From: Mauremys mutica
Lineage: Eukaryota > Chordata > Testudines > Geoemydidae
NCBI RefSeq assembly: GCF_020497125.1
Contig: NC_059094.1
Span: 6,675,733-6,739,732 of the forward strand
Direction of reading: 5' to 3'
Length of the DNA stretch: 64,000 bases
Within the stretch, counting starts at the first letter, position 1, and each line of letters starts with the position of its first letter. The notes below the pieces were generated by a model. That model did not search any database. It saw only the letters and a program-made list of their open reading frames with translations, and was not told where the DNA came from. The position numbers and the translations under genes are program-made. Positions 35,901-47,900 of the stretch are shown here, piece by piece.

Positions 35901-38900
35901 TTATTTATCAGTTGTGAGTCAGCACAGCTGAGGGGAGAGACCATTTGGGAAGGGGACTTACAGCTACTGAGATGCTGGAGGCCAGGCTCCCAAGCTCTTG
36001 GTTGAAGGAGTCGGAAATGATCACGGGTGTGTCGTCGCACACTTGCCCGTGCCAAGGGGTGACCCATGCAGAAGGCCAAGTGCAAGTGCCTAGTGTGAAC
36101 CTGTTCCCTGTGGCTCCTGTGTCTCACAAGAAATAGAAAGGAGATAATAGTTCCCCAGGAGTGCGTGGGGAGTCACCCCTTGGCATCGATGGGTGGGGGC
36201 GAGGGCAGAATCAGGCCTGATGTGTCTTGTGGGCTCCCATTGGTCGGTGATCTCTCGTCGGGAGCTGTGGGGAGAGGCAGCAAGGGTGAGCTGGGCAGTG
36301 ACGTGCTGGAGGGAGCGGCCCTGCTGGGAGCTGCACAAGGAAGATCTCGGGCCAAATCTGAGGCTGGTGTCAAATGACGTGGCTCCATTGGAGTCCGTTC
36401 ACGGCAGCTGAGGATCTGTTCCGCCGCTCCCCGCAGGTAGCCTGCAGCTCCCCCTCAGTGCTGTCCGCTCTTGTTTGTCCCCCAGGCGTGGGCTTTGCCA
36501 TGAGGCAGATAGCAAACCTGACCAAGCCCACCTGCCTCATCGAGCAGGAGGGCGGCAAGATCATCGTGAAGACCCAGAGCACCTTCAAGAGCACAGAGAT
36601 CAGCTTCAAACTGGGGGAGGAGTTCGACGAGACGACGGCCGATGACAGACATGTCAAGGTAGGAGGAACAGTCGGCACCGAGGACAAACAGGACACACAC
36701 AGGGCAGCCCTAGCCACCAGACGGGGCTGCTGCTAGACAGCCAAGGGCTAGTTTACACTGGGCCCAGGGCCGGCTCCAGGCACCAGCGAAGGAAGCGGGT
36801 GCTTGGGCGGCCAATGGAAAGGGGCGGCACGTCCGGGTCTTCGGCGGCAATTCAGCGGCGGGTCCCTCACCCCCTCTCGGAGGGAAGGACCGGTCGCCGA
36901 ATTGCCGCCGAAGAACGACTGGGCCACTCAGGAAAATTAATCTGAATTAAAGGTGTGAATTTAAAGTGGATTAGAGAAAACACATTAAATCCCAGTGCGG
37001 ATGCTCTTATCCAGCATTCACTTTGGAAGTGAATTAAGGTAACTTTAATCCCCTGTGGGAGCACTCTTATTCAGAGTTCATGCAGTTAACTAAACCACCA
37101 AACTAATTCAGATTAACTTTTCTGAGTGTCCCCATGTAGACAAGCCCTAATTTAGATCTGTGTCCTGCCCCCAGCATAGCAGATGTAATGCAGGGCTGTG
37201 AATCAAATACATGGGTTTCCAAATGGCCAAGGGGGAATAGATATTACTAGAGATGGGCCTGAGCCAAACATCCCCACACTCTCGGGTGTATTTAGAATCT
37301 AAACACAGATCTAGATCCAACTTTGCTGTCGGCCTGATCTCTACAATGGGCCAAGGCCCAGGGTCCTTGGCCACCTGGCACCCTCTGCAATCTAGATATG
37401 TGGTATCTTAGCACCTACACCCTTCAGTCTGCCTCTCCGGACCATCCTTCTCACCTACACTCTCTGCCTTGCCTGTGCTGTCTCACTGAGCCTGAAACTC
37501 TCCAGCTCAGGGGACGGGTCTTATCTGTGCTGTGCAAAGCCCCGGGGAAAGTGACGCAGTGTTTTGTAATAACTGTCCTGTCAACCAGGAGCTTTGTGCC
37601 CGAGCTTTGTGCCCGTGGCCCTTGCTCCGGGGGGGTGTGGAGACAGCGGCTCAGAGCCACAAACAGCCAGTGCAAACCAGAAGGGCTTTTGAATCAGAGA
37701 GAGGGAGGGCAGAGCAGACGTTTCAAACCTGGACAGCGACAGGTGGCTGAGCCAGGAACCTCCGCGTGCCCCAAGGATCAGAGGAGGGACAGCAGCCGAG
37801 GCTGGATTAATTCCCTCCAGTCCAGTGACTAAGGTGAGCGTTCAGATAGGCACCTTTACTGCAGCTGCCAGAGTCCCTTGGGAAAACTCCACCCCAATCT
37901 GAGCGGGGTGGGGGGGTCTCCCTACCTGCCCGAGAGCCCTAGCATCCCTGGACACTGCCTCACCAGAGAGGACAGAGTGAACAGCCCTGCTTAGCGGAGC
38001 AACCAGAAAGTACCCAAGAGTTTGTTGTGGGAAAACCTCGGTCTGCTGCAGGGTCGTCACCCCACCTCCTGCGAACCCCACCCCGGTGACAGTGGGCTGT
38101 TGTATCCCCTACTGAGCTGGTTAATTGAAGCCTGGGCTGCTGGGCGTAGGTCCTGTCCTCTCCCCTCCCCTGCTGAAAAGCCCTGCCCTCTCCTGGAGCT
38201 TCTGAGATCCTCCTCCTCGGGTGGGGCCCTGCACTCAGGTCCTTTCCTCGTTGGCTTCAGTGGGATGCTGCGGAAGAGCTGCCCCCGGGAGCTCAGAGTT
38301 GCAAAATCAGATCCTTTGTGAGATAAAATCAAGGGGAAGTTATCCACGCCTGGCTGCCAGGTGCACTGGAAGCTTGTAATGTGAAGGGAAGTTGTGCAAG
38401 ATAAACACACCCAGCCACATCCAGCCCTCACTTTCCCCAGGGTAAAAGTATGGAGGTTTGCGTCCCCCTTTTTGTTTTTTTATGGTGCACCAGGAATGCC
38501 TGGAAGGGGCTTTCCAGAAACATTTGTTGCATTTTTTTTTATTTTTATTTTTTAACATTAGAAATATAGGTTGGCAGCCGCTGTTTTCCGCCAGTGACTG
38601 TGGAGAACTGGTGGGGTTCTGCCACCGGGGGTCTGACGAATGGAGCTTGGTCAATGGGGGAGGGACTGGCGCTTTGATGGGCTGTTTAAAAACGCTGGTT
38701 TGGGTAGCCCCCGCTTAATCCAGCGCCTGGTAAACAGTGAAGCGAGAACCTCTCTTTGGGAAAGATTCAAACACTCCCACCCCTCTACGCCGAACGACCC
38801 CGCTCCAGATCTCCCCTCTTCCAGGAGTCCGCCAAAGAAACAGGGACGGCAAGTTGGGATATCCATAACGGGGGGGAGGGGGAACCCCACAAGCAGGAAA

Positions 38901-41900
38901 AACCCTTTTTGAGGGGAGGAAACCTGCCTTTTCTAGCCTCTCTATTCATCAGTGGCCCCCACAAAAGGGAGCACGCCCTGGATTTCCACCTCTTCAGGTT
39001 ACTGTTAGCAAAGAATGCTCCCCTCCCTGGCGCAAAGTGAGATCTGGCTGCACGGACAGGAAGCTGGCACAAGCATGAGGCCCCCAGGCGCCATTAAATA
39101 CACTTCAAAGACCTCAAACAGGACAGCTTGTGCCCTTTCATTTCGCGATGAGGACATCGTCAAGGTTGCTGTGTTACAAAAATAAACCCCAGCCTGCCTT
39201 GGGACTTGTCAAAGGGCTGAGATGCCCAGCGCGCTGGGGCTTCCGCGTGGGCTGGTTGTTGTTAAACCGACTGATCTCTCGTCAATGTTATTTAGTATCT
39301 AAAAGGATCCGGGCCCACTCTGGGTGGGTGGGTGCGTGTGCGTACGTGGGGGGCGGGTCCATACCCAAAGTCTGCCCCCTGCTGGAGCGATGCAGTCATT
39401 CCCTCGGGGTACAGGCCTCAGCCTCTGTGCATATAACCTTCCTTGCTTAATTTCTCAGAGCGAGACGGGGCTCCCCCCGTGAGAGTGCTGGGCGGGGGAC
39501 ATGGGGAGACCCAGGCAACTGCACTGACACTTCCTGCAGCATTGCAGTGCTGGCAAGGAAGGAAGACGGAAAGGAATGGGGTCAGCCCCCAGAGGTGCTG
39601 CAGCGCCCCCCCGGTTCGAAGTGGTTTCCATCCTATTCAGGGTTTACAGTTTGGTTCAATGGCTCTCAGCACCCCCACTATACAAATTGTTCCAGCCCCC
39701 CAAAGAGGGCGTGGCCAGGCCCAGGACAATCACACTGAGCCCTAATGAGGGATGTAGTAGATGCTATTTTTGAACGGTCTCCACTGGCGCCCCCTGGTGC
39801 TTTCTGCCCGTCCCTACGTAGCGCCTCTGCCACTAGCGCACCAGGACTGCCCTTTTGCTCACACCCGCCGCCCAGCTAAACGCCAAGACCTGCCCCTTGG
39901 CGCGCCAGAGTCCGAATGGCAAAGCTAAGCGTGACAATCGGTCACACACCCGCCGTGGCTCTGTCACATTCACAGCAGGGGTGTAGCCACGGGTGGGCCT
40001 GAGTGGGCTGCGGCCCACCCACTTAGCCTTCAGGCCCACCCAAATCGGGGCTGGAACCGGGGCCGGCTCCAGACCCCAGTGCGCCAAGTGTGTGCCTGGG
40101 GCGACAAGCCGCTGGGGGTGCCCTGCTGGTCGCTGTGAGGGAGGCACGCCTGCAGGAGGTCCGCTGGTCCCGCGGATTCGGCGGCAATTCAGCGGTGGTA
40201 CGCCGAAGCTGCGGGACCGGGGACCTCCCGCAGCCAAGCCGCCGAATCTCCGGGACCAGGGACCTCCTGCAGGCAAGCCGCCGAAGGCAGCCTGCCTGCC
40301 GTGCTTGGGGCGTCAAAAAAGCTAGAGCCGCCCCCGACCCAAACCCACAGGCTGGGACTGCCGACCCCAGCTTGGTGTCCGTCCCGCCGGCCATGTCCCT
40401 CTCCTGCCAGCACTGTGTGCTGCTGCCCTGGTCTCTGGCCCCAGCGCTAGCCCTGCCCAGACCCGTCCCCACAAGGCACACCCCCAGGGCTGCCCGGGGG
40501 GGCAAGTGGGGCAATTTGCCCCAGGTCCCCGGACCCTGCAGTGGCCCCCATGAGAATATCGGATTCTATAGTATTGCTACTTTTTTTTTTTATGGAAGAG
40601 GCCCCCGAAATTGCTTTGCCCCAGGCCCCCTGAATCCTCTGGGCGGCCCTGACACCCCCACCTGGGAGGGGGCGAGTTGTCCCAGCCGGGGGGTGGGTCT
40701 GGGGCCAGCGCGTGGTGCCGACAGGAGCGGGATGCAGACAGACGCCGAGGCGGGGTCGGCAGGGGTGGGCAAGGCTCGAGCCCCAGGAGAATGCCCCGCA
40801 GCCTATGTGCCCCGAGCAGCCTCAGCTTCGGGTTGGAGGGGCTGGGGGAGGCGGGCCCCCCTCCTTTCTAGCCCCCTCCCTCCCACAGCCCGTCATTGCC
40901 CGCCCACCCAAAACCTGGGGCCGCCCCATTCTCCTGCCCTCGCCATGCCACTGATTCACAGTGGCCCCCCACCCCGAGGCTCCGGCCTTGCAGGGACAGC
41001 GCTTAGTGCAGCAGTCTCACCACCCACCAATACAAAGCCTAGAGGGGGGAGGGGTTGTTGGGGTGTCTCCTGCTCCCCAACCTCCAGTGGCTGAACCGAT
41101 TTCACCTTCCATAACGCATCCCTCCCCGCGCTGCGGCGCTGCACAGGAGCCTGGCTTGGTGGCGAGTGAGCATGTCTCCCTCTAGATGTGGGCCCAGGAC
41201 TGCGTTTAATCCCACTTCACAGCCATGGAAGGCATTGCAGAGAAGTGAGACCCCCACAACAAGCCGGAGCAGAGAACAGAGCCTGGAGCCCCGGATAGGA
41301 ATAAGGAACGGCTCCCTTCAAGGAAATTGCATGTTAAGGGGAGTGTTTGAGAGAGTCCCATAATCTATGGTACAAGCTGGAAAATCTATGTAAACAGCTA
41401 AAGATACTTAGCACTTTACATAAGACACTTTCTACCACATCACAAAGCTGGGCAAATATCAATGCCTCCCCCCCACACGCCTCCTTTTTGCGTATGGGGA
41501 AACTGAGGCACAGAGCAGGGACGTGACAGTAAGAGGTGTTGAAGGTCAGCGGCAGGGTGGAGAATAAATGTAGGTCCTATCCATACACACGCATGGCCAT
41601 GCATGACTCCCGGTTACAGCAGGTTATAACTTGCAGTAAAACAACAGGAAAATACATTGCTATGGGGCTCTGTAAGATCCTGGGCCTATAGTCACTAGCC
41701 AAAATGTTCAGCTGATTCTATTGTGGGTGGGTGGGGTGGGGGTGGGGGGTCGACTCGCTCTTAGCTCAGGCTGCCCAGGGTATCTCGTGATGGCACTGGA
41801 GAGCTTCAGAAAAACATACAGGGTGACGAGGTCTGATGGAATTTACACTAAACTCACCTTGGCTTCCCATATGGAGCAAGCAGGCGTGAACTGCTCGGGA

Positions 41901-44900
41901 CTGTTCTTTGTAGGCTGCGCACGTGCCCTTCAGGTGCCCTTGGGCAGCTGGCCAGAGGGTAAAGAATAGCAGGAAGAGCAGGACGGCAGCACAGTAGCCT
42001 CCCGCCCGAGGCAGCCGCTGCAGAGCTGTACTGATCTCGGCCCAAAGCTGTGCGGCTTGGTGGTGAGCACCCACCAACCCCTGACCAAGGGGTGAGGCTA
42101 CTCAGGAAGACCAGGGCTCTAAAAAGCCCACTCCTAAGTGGCCAGAGGAGCTAGTGAACAGGAGCAGTTAGCAGAGGAGTTTTGCAAGGGAGTTCTCCAG
42201 GTGAAGGAGGAGTGATTACGTGACCCTTGGGCAGGGCTGGCCTTACCATGAGGCGAACCGAGGCCTCAGGTGCCAGACTGGGAGGAGGGGCACCACTAGG
42301 AGCCAGAGTGTAGAAAATGGTGTCTGCTACTGGTGCATATGTATTCTCTCTGCTCTAGATGCACAGAGATGGTGGAGTGCTGTGCTGGAGGAAGGAGGGC
42401 ACAAGAGACATAACAGGCAGGCAGGAGAAGAGATGAGAGGGAATAACAGAAAGCAGCAGGAGCTGCAGGGAGAGAGAGGAGGAGGAGCCTCTTATGTACA
42501 TCTCCAGCACCCCCAGAAGCCTGGACTGATTCACACCAGCTTCTCAGGGAGCTTCCTGTTTCCTGCTGCTTCCCTGAACCCACTTGAGGAGAACAGGCAG
42601 TCAGCTGAAGTAGTAGGAGCCAGTTAGGCCCTTAAGAGGCTGATATCTTCCCTCACTCAGGCCCAGCTACCAGCCTGCTTATTTGTCCCCTTCAATTGGG
42701 TGTTGAGAGCCACTCTAGCTGGCACAGAACAGGAGTCATGAGTGAAAGAAGAAAACACCCCTCTGGGGCAGCATTCAGAAAACGAAAGAAAGCAAAGGAA
42801 GCTTTTCTATCTAAGCAGGAAGGAGCTCTCCTGAGACACACAGACACAAATGTTCACGCTGAGCCTTCCAGCCCCAGTGAGGATGGGAGTGGTGAGCAGA
42901 TGCCTGATCTTCCAGTTAGTCAGAGTGCAGGTGACCTGGCAGCTACTGCAGCATCCACATCTCCATCTCAAATGGATGTAACCATGCACATTCCTGAAGA
43001 AAAGTCTAGATCAGAGAAGAGTGTGGTAGAGGCACAAGAAACAGCTGCTGCTGAGTTTAGTTCCTTAAGTCAAGATGATCCAGGACTGTGGATCCACTTG
43101 AGCAGTAGCCTGAGGGACTTCCTTGTACTGCATGGGCCACAGCAAGTGAAAAACTTCATGTTCCCCAAAGACAATGAAAACAGAAGTTTCCATCCAACAC
43201 ATTCCTGGTGTGAAATCTCCATTGGTGACAAAGTGGAGAGGCCATGGCTTATGTACTCAAAACCCCGGAATGCTGCATACTGTTTTTGTTGCAAACTCTT
43301 CCAGTCTAATGTTCCAGCCACATTGGGTTCTACAGGAACAAAGGACTGGAAAAATCTGGCTAGAAATCTGGCATGCTATGAGAAGGCAGCAAATCACCAG
43401 AGAGCATTCCATAGGTGGAAAGAGCTTGAGATGAGACTAAGGTTAAAGGCCGCCATAGACAATCAGCATCAAGAGAAGATTGCATCAGAGTCTCTTTACT
43501 GGCAAAATGTTCTCAAAAGGCTCATTGCCATTGTGAGAGGGCTTGCTACCCAAAACCTAGCACTGCGTGGCACTTCAGATCAGCTGTATGTGCCAAACAA
43601 TGGAAACTTCCTTAAAATTGTGGAGCTGATGGCTGAGTTTGATGCTGTGCTCCAGGAGCATCTAAAGAAGAGTCACCACCTGAGAAATGTACACACCCCA
43701 CTACCTTGGAAAAACAATTCAAAATGAGATCAGACAGTTACTGGCAACAAAAGTCAAACAGAAGATTGTGGCAGATCAGAAGTTAGCAAGATATTACTCT
43801 GTTATTCTGGACTGCACACCTGACATCAGCCATACGGAACAAATGACTTTAACGGTACGTTTTGTAACAACAACAGAACCCAGTGAAAATGTCCTCGCAA
43901 TCAGGGCCGGCTCTAGGTTTTTTGCCGCCCCAAGCAAAAGAATTTTTGGCTGCCCCCCACCACAGCCCTGGGCTTCCCCCTGCACCCCCTGCCGCCCCAG
44001 CGCTGGGCTCCTTCCTTTCCCCTCCATCTGCACTCCCCTGCTGCCCCGGCCCTGGGCTGTCCCCCGCAACCTGCACCCTCCTTCCGCCGCAGCCCTGGGT
44101 CACTGGTAACTCGCTCCCAGGGCGGGTCATTCAGCAGGAATTTTGGATGTGCACAAAACACAGACAGGATTGGTTCCCATGTGGCTACAGAACTGCAGTA
44201 AAGTGGAACAATTTTCAGCTTGTGTGATTGGAGGAGATCTGGATGCATATTATAAGACTGTCCTCCATAAATGAGGAAAAGTTGAGGTGCCTTTATTATT
44301 CTTTTGTTCCACTCTTTCTTTCTATGGGGAATTTGCCAATGCAATATCACTGTCTTCCTCTTAAACAAATAAAACTTAAAAAAAAAAAGACAATGGCTGT
44401 TGAAAATAGCAATTCCAGTCCTAATAACCACTGGGAAGCATTTCTTGCTTCTTCATTTCTTATCCTACTTTTTCTACAGCAAGTTACAGTGGATCAGTAT
44501 ATTTGATTTGGGAGAAATGAAGTAACAGCTGCCCAAACTGAGATTGAGCACTCCTGAATGTTGAGGTGTTCAAATCTGGAAGGCAGGTGCTAGATTCCAT
44601 TTCTGAATATTAGCTACATCTGGAAAGGAAAAGTCAATTTCTGCTTCCATGGCTCAGAAGTGGAAATCCTCCTACGTGGCTGGTACTGTATCTAAAGTTG
44701 CCGACATCCCCTAACAGAGCCCCCTCTCCCTTACTTTTCATTTTAAATTCTAGTGGGATCCACTTACCTTCCTTGCTAGGCTTTAGATAGAGAGGGGCAC
44801 TGTCCCCCCCAATTCCTTCTTTGTAGGCTGCAAGGTGAGGTCACACCAGTATCCCTAATGCAGTCTGGGGAAGTCTTCTGCAGGGGATATCTGGGGCAAA

Positions 44901-47900
44901 GCCTTCTACTCCTTGGGCACACTTGTTCCCCATTCACAGTGCCACCCCTTTCGACTCACAGCAAGCTGCAGTATGGCTCAACTACCTCACTCCCTCCCCC
45001 TCCCTTTCCTGTTGATAGCTGCCAAGGGATTGCTGGGAAATGTAGTTCTTTCCCTGCTCCAGGGCTGGCTCTATAGGCAGGGAGCTAGGCAAGGAACTAC
45101 AGCGCCCAGGGTCCCATGGGTTCTCAGCTTCCATGCTGGATCCCCAGCTGCTCCGTGGCCCCGCCTCTGCAGGGTTGTGAGAGGGGAGGAAGTGAGTATA
45201 AAAAAAAAAAAGGATGGCCCAAATGCCGCCCCCTGGAAATGTGCAGCCCCAAGCACCTGCTTGTTTTGCTGGTGCCTAGAGCCAGCCCTGCCCGCAGTGG
45301 TGACTGTCAGAGAGCATTTTCTAGAATTTATTGACATGGATGATACTACAGGAGCTGGTATGACAAATGTGCTTCTTAAAAAGCTGGAAGATACAGGAAT
45401 TGCGATAGCTGACATGAGAGGGCAGGGCTACAATAATGGTGCCAATATGAGGGGAAAGAACAGAGGAGTGCAGACACAGAGTTAAACCTTTGAGCTTTTT
45501 TTGTCCCATGCCATTCTCATTCATTGAACTTGGTGGTCAGTGATGCAGCATCAGCTTCTAGTGAGGCTGCTGAATTTTGTAATGTAATTCAAAGCATCTA
45601 TGTATTTTTCTCTGCATCAACTCATCGATGGCAAATTTTGAAGCAACATCTGGGAACATCCTCTCTGACACTGAAACCACTGAGTGCCACATGATGGGAA
45701 AGTCGAGTGGAGGCGATAAAGCCTATCAAACACCAAATTGGGAAGACAGATGATGCCATAGTTGCCATTATGGAGGATAATGCTATGACAGGAACTGTTT
45801 GTGGGAGAACAGTGGCAGAGGGAAATGGAATCACCAGAAACATACATAACTTCAAATTTTTGTGTGGCTTAGTGTTGTGGCATGACATACTGTTTGAAAT
45901 AAATGGTGTAAGCAAGAGACTCCAAGGTGTTGACCGTGATATATCTGGAGCAATGGAACAACAGGACAAAGCAAAGTGACACCTACAGTCTTACCAGTCA
46001 GATGAGGGATTTCAAAATGTTCTGAAGAGTGCACAGAAGTTGGCAGAGGAACTTCACACTGAAGCTATTTTCCCACCCATTCAAGAATACAAGAGTCACC
46101 GAAGAAGACATTTTGATTATGAGGCACGGGATAATCCCATAAGAGACGCCAAACAACAATTCAAAGTTGAATTCTTTAACCAGATGCTAGATTGTGCAAT
46201 ACAGTCAGTTGAAGAACGTTTCATGCAGCTCAAGGAACACAGCAGTATATTTGGGATGTTGTACAATATTCCAAAACTCCTCACTATACCTGAAGAAGAC
46301 CTACACCAGCAATGCAGGGCGCTAGAGACAGTGTTGACAAATGATGAGATGTGCGATATTGATGCGAGTGATTTAGGTGATGAACTGAAAGCCCTTTCAA
46401 GATACATTTCAACAGGATCAACTCGAAAGGCTGTTCTGGAATATATGTGCACAAATAAGATGACCACCCTCTTTCCAAATGCTTTTGTTGCTCTGCGCAT
46501 ACTTCTAACACTTCCTGTAACAGTTGCCAGTGGAGAACGCAGCTTCTCCAAGCTGAAGTTAATAAAAACACATCTACGCTCCACAATGACACAGGAGAGG
46601 CTGGTCGGCCTTGCGACCATCTCAACAGAGCTTGAGCTGGCCCGGACTGTGGACCTTCAAAGCTCCCCGCCTCAGGTGCCAAAATGTTGTGGGCCGGCCC
46701 TGCCCTTGGGGTAAGTTTGTTGTCTATTGTGTGTGTGTTTGTATTCGTTGTGGTGTGCTTGCTGCAGGACTGAAATATCCCATGCAGTCTGCTTGTTTGG
46801 GGGACTGTGTGCTGACCGTGTGGGTGCTGAGCCTAGTGGCCTGCTAGGTAAGGCTGGGAGCTGAGAGCTTCTTAACGATGCTTTGATCCCTAATCTTTTA
46901 AGCACCCATCAACCCTTAACCAAGGGGCGGGGCTACTCAGGAAAACCAGGGCTTTAATAAGCCCACTCCTAAGCAACCGGAGCAGTGACTAACAGGGGAG
47001 TTTTGCGAAGGAGTTTGGGGGATACACGTAACATTCCTTAAACTTCTTTAAACTTAAGCTACAAAACATCCCAATTAAAAACAAAACAACAACAAAGGAA
47101 CCAGCTGCAGGAGTAAAAAGAGACTGCAGGGTAAAGTCCAGCAACAGAGTGGGGGCTACCCAGGTTATTGCACCCAATGCAGCATGTATGATTACCTGCC
47201 CTATGGGCAGGTGCCATATATGTGCATTCAGTGCAAGGAGCTCTTGGTCCTCAGAGACCGTGTACAGCAGGGGGGTCTCAAACTGTGGGTCGGGACCCCT
47301 CAGGGGGTCGCGAGGTTATTAAATGCAGGGTTGCGAGCTGTCAGCTTCCACCCCAAACCCCGCTTTGCCTCCAGTATTTATAATGGTGTTAAATATATAA
47401 AAACATGTTTTTAATGTATAAGGGGAGGGTGTCGCACTCAGAGGCTTGCTATGTGAAAGGGGTCACCAGTACAAACGTTTGAGAACCCTGGTGTACAGGC
47501 TTTGGAGGCCAGGCTGGCTGAGCTGGAGGAGCTAAGGGAGACAGAGAGGTACATAGGTGAGACTTTCCGGGACACAGCAGAACGGTTCCACCCATTACCG
47601 GGTTTACCGTGGTGCCAGTGGCTCCGTGGCGCCAGGCCCACACTCAGAAGGGGCCCATACCGCTTGCTTCCTCCCCTTAGTGTGTGGAGCAGCACACTGG
47701 TTACTGCGGAGTTCAGCCCCACAGAACACCTTACCCCCGACCCCCACCCCGCAGGCTCGGCTAGTCCCTGGGGCGAGCAGACCGCCAGCCCCCACCCCAC
47801 CGCCCGGGATATGATACACTGTATCAGGGCCCTGATACATTGTATCCCCCCTGCCCGACCAGAGACAGGCAACAACGTTCCAGACCAGCCCTCACCCTCT

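Larger units (their letters stand above)
39977..40960. mobile_element. Cluster of nested MITEs around CAGGGGTGTAGCCAC
   Basis: An outer element starts near 39977 with CAGGGGTGTAGCCACGGG and has CAGGCCCACCCAAATCGGGG; a matching GCCCACCCAAAACCTGGGG lies near 40901. Two elements sit inside (40058-40336, 40485-40651). A 334-residue open frame on + runs across all of them and is not a gene. Confidence 0.55.

Noticed and set aside
40090..41094. 334-residue plus-strand open frame
   Set aside because: It runs across at least three nested MITEs and GC-rich filler, with no recognisable domain.
42738..46714. Host ZMYM1-like gene
   Set aside because: The frame is broken several times, and it lies between hAT inverted ends with an exact target duplication, so it is a dead transposase.
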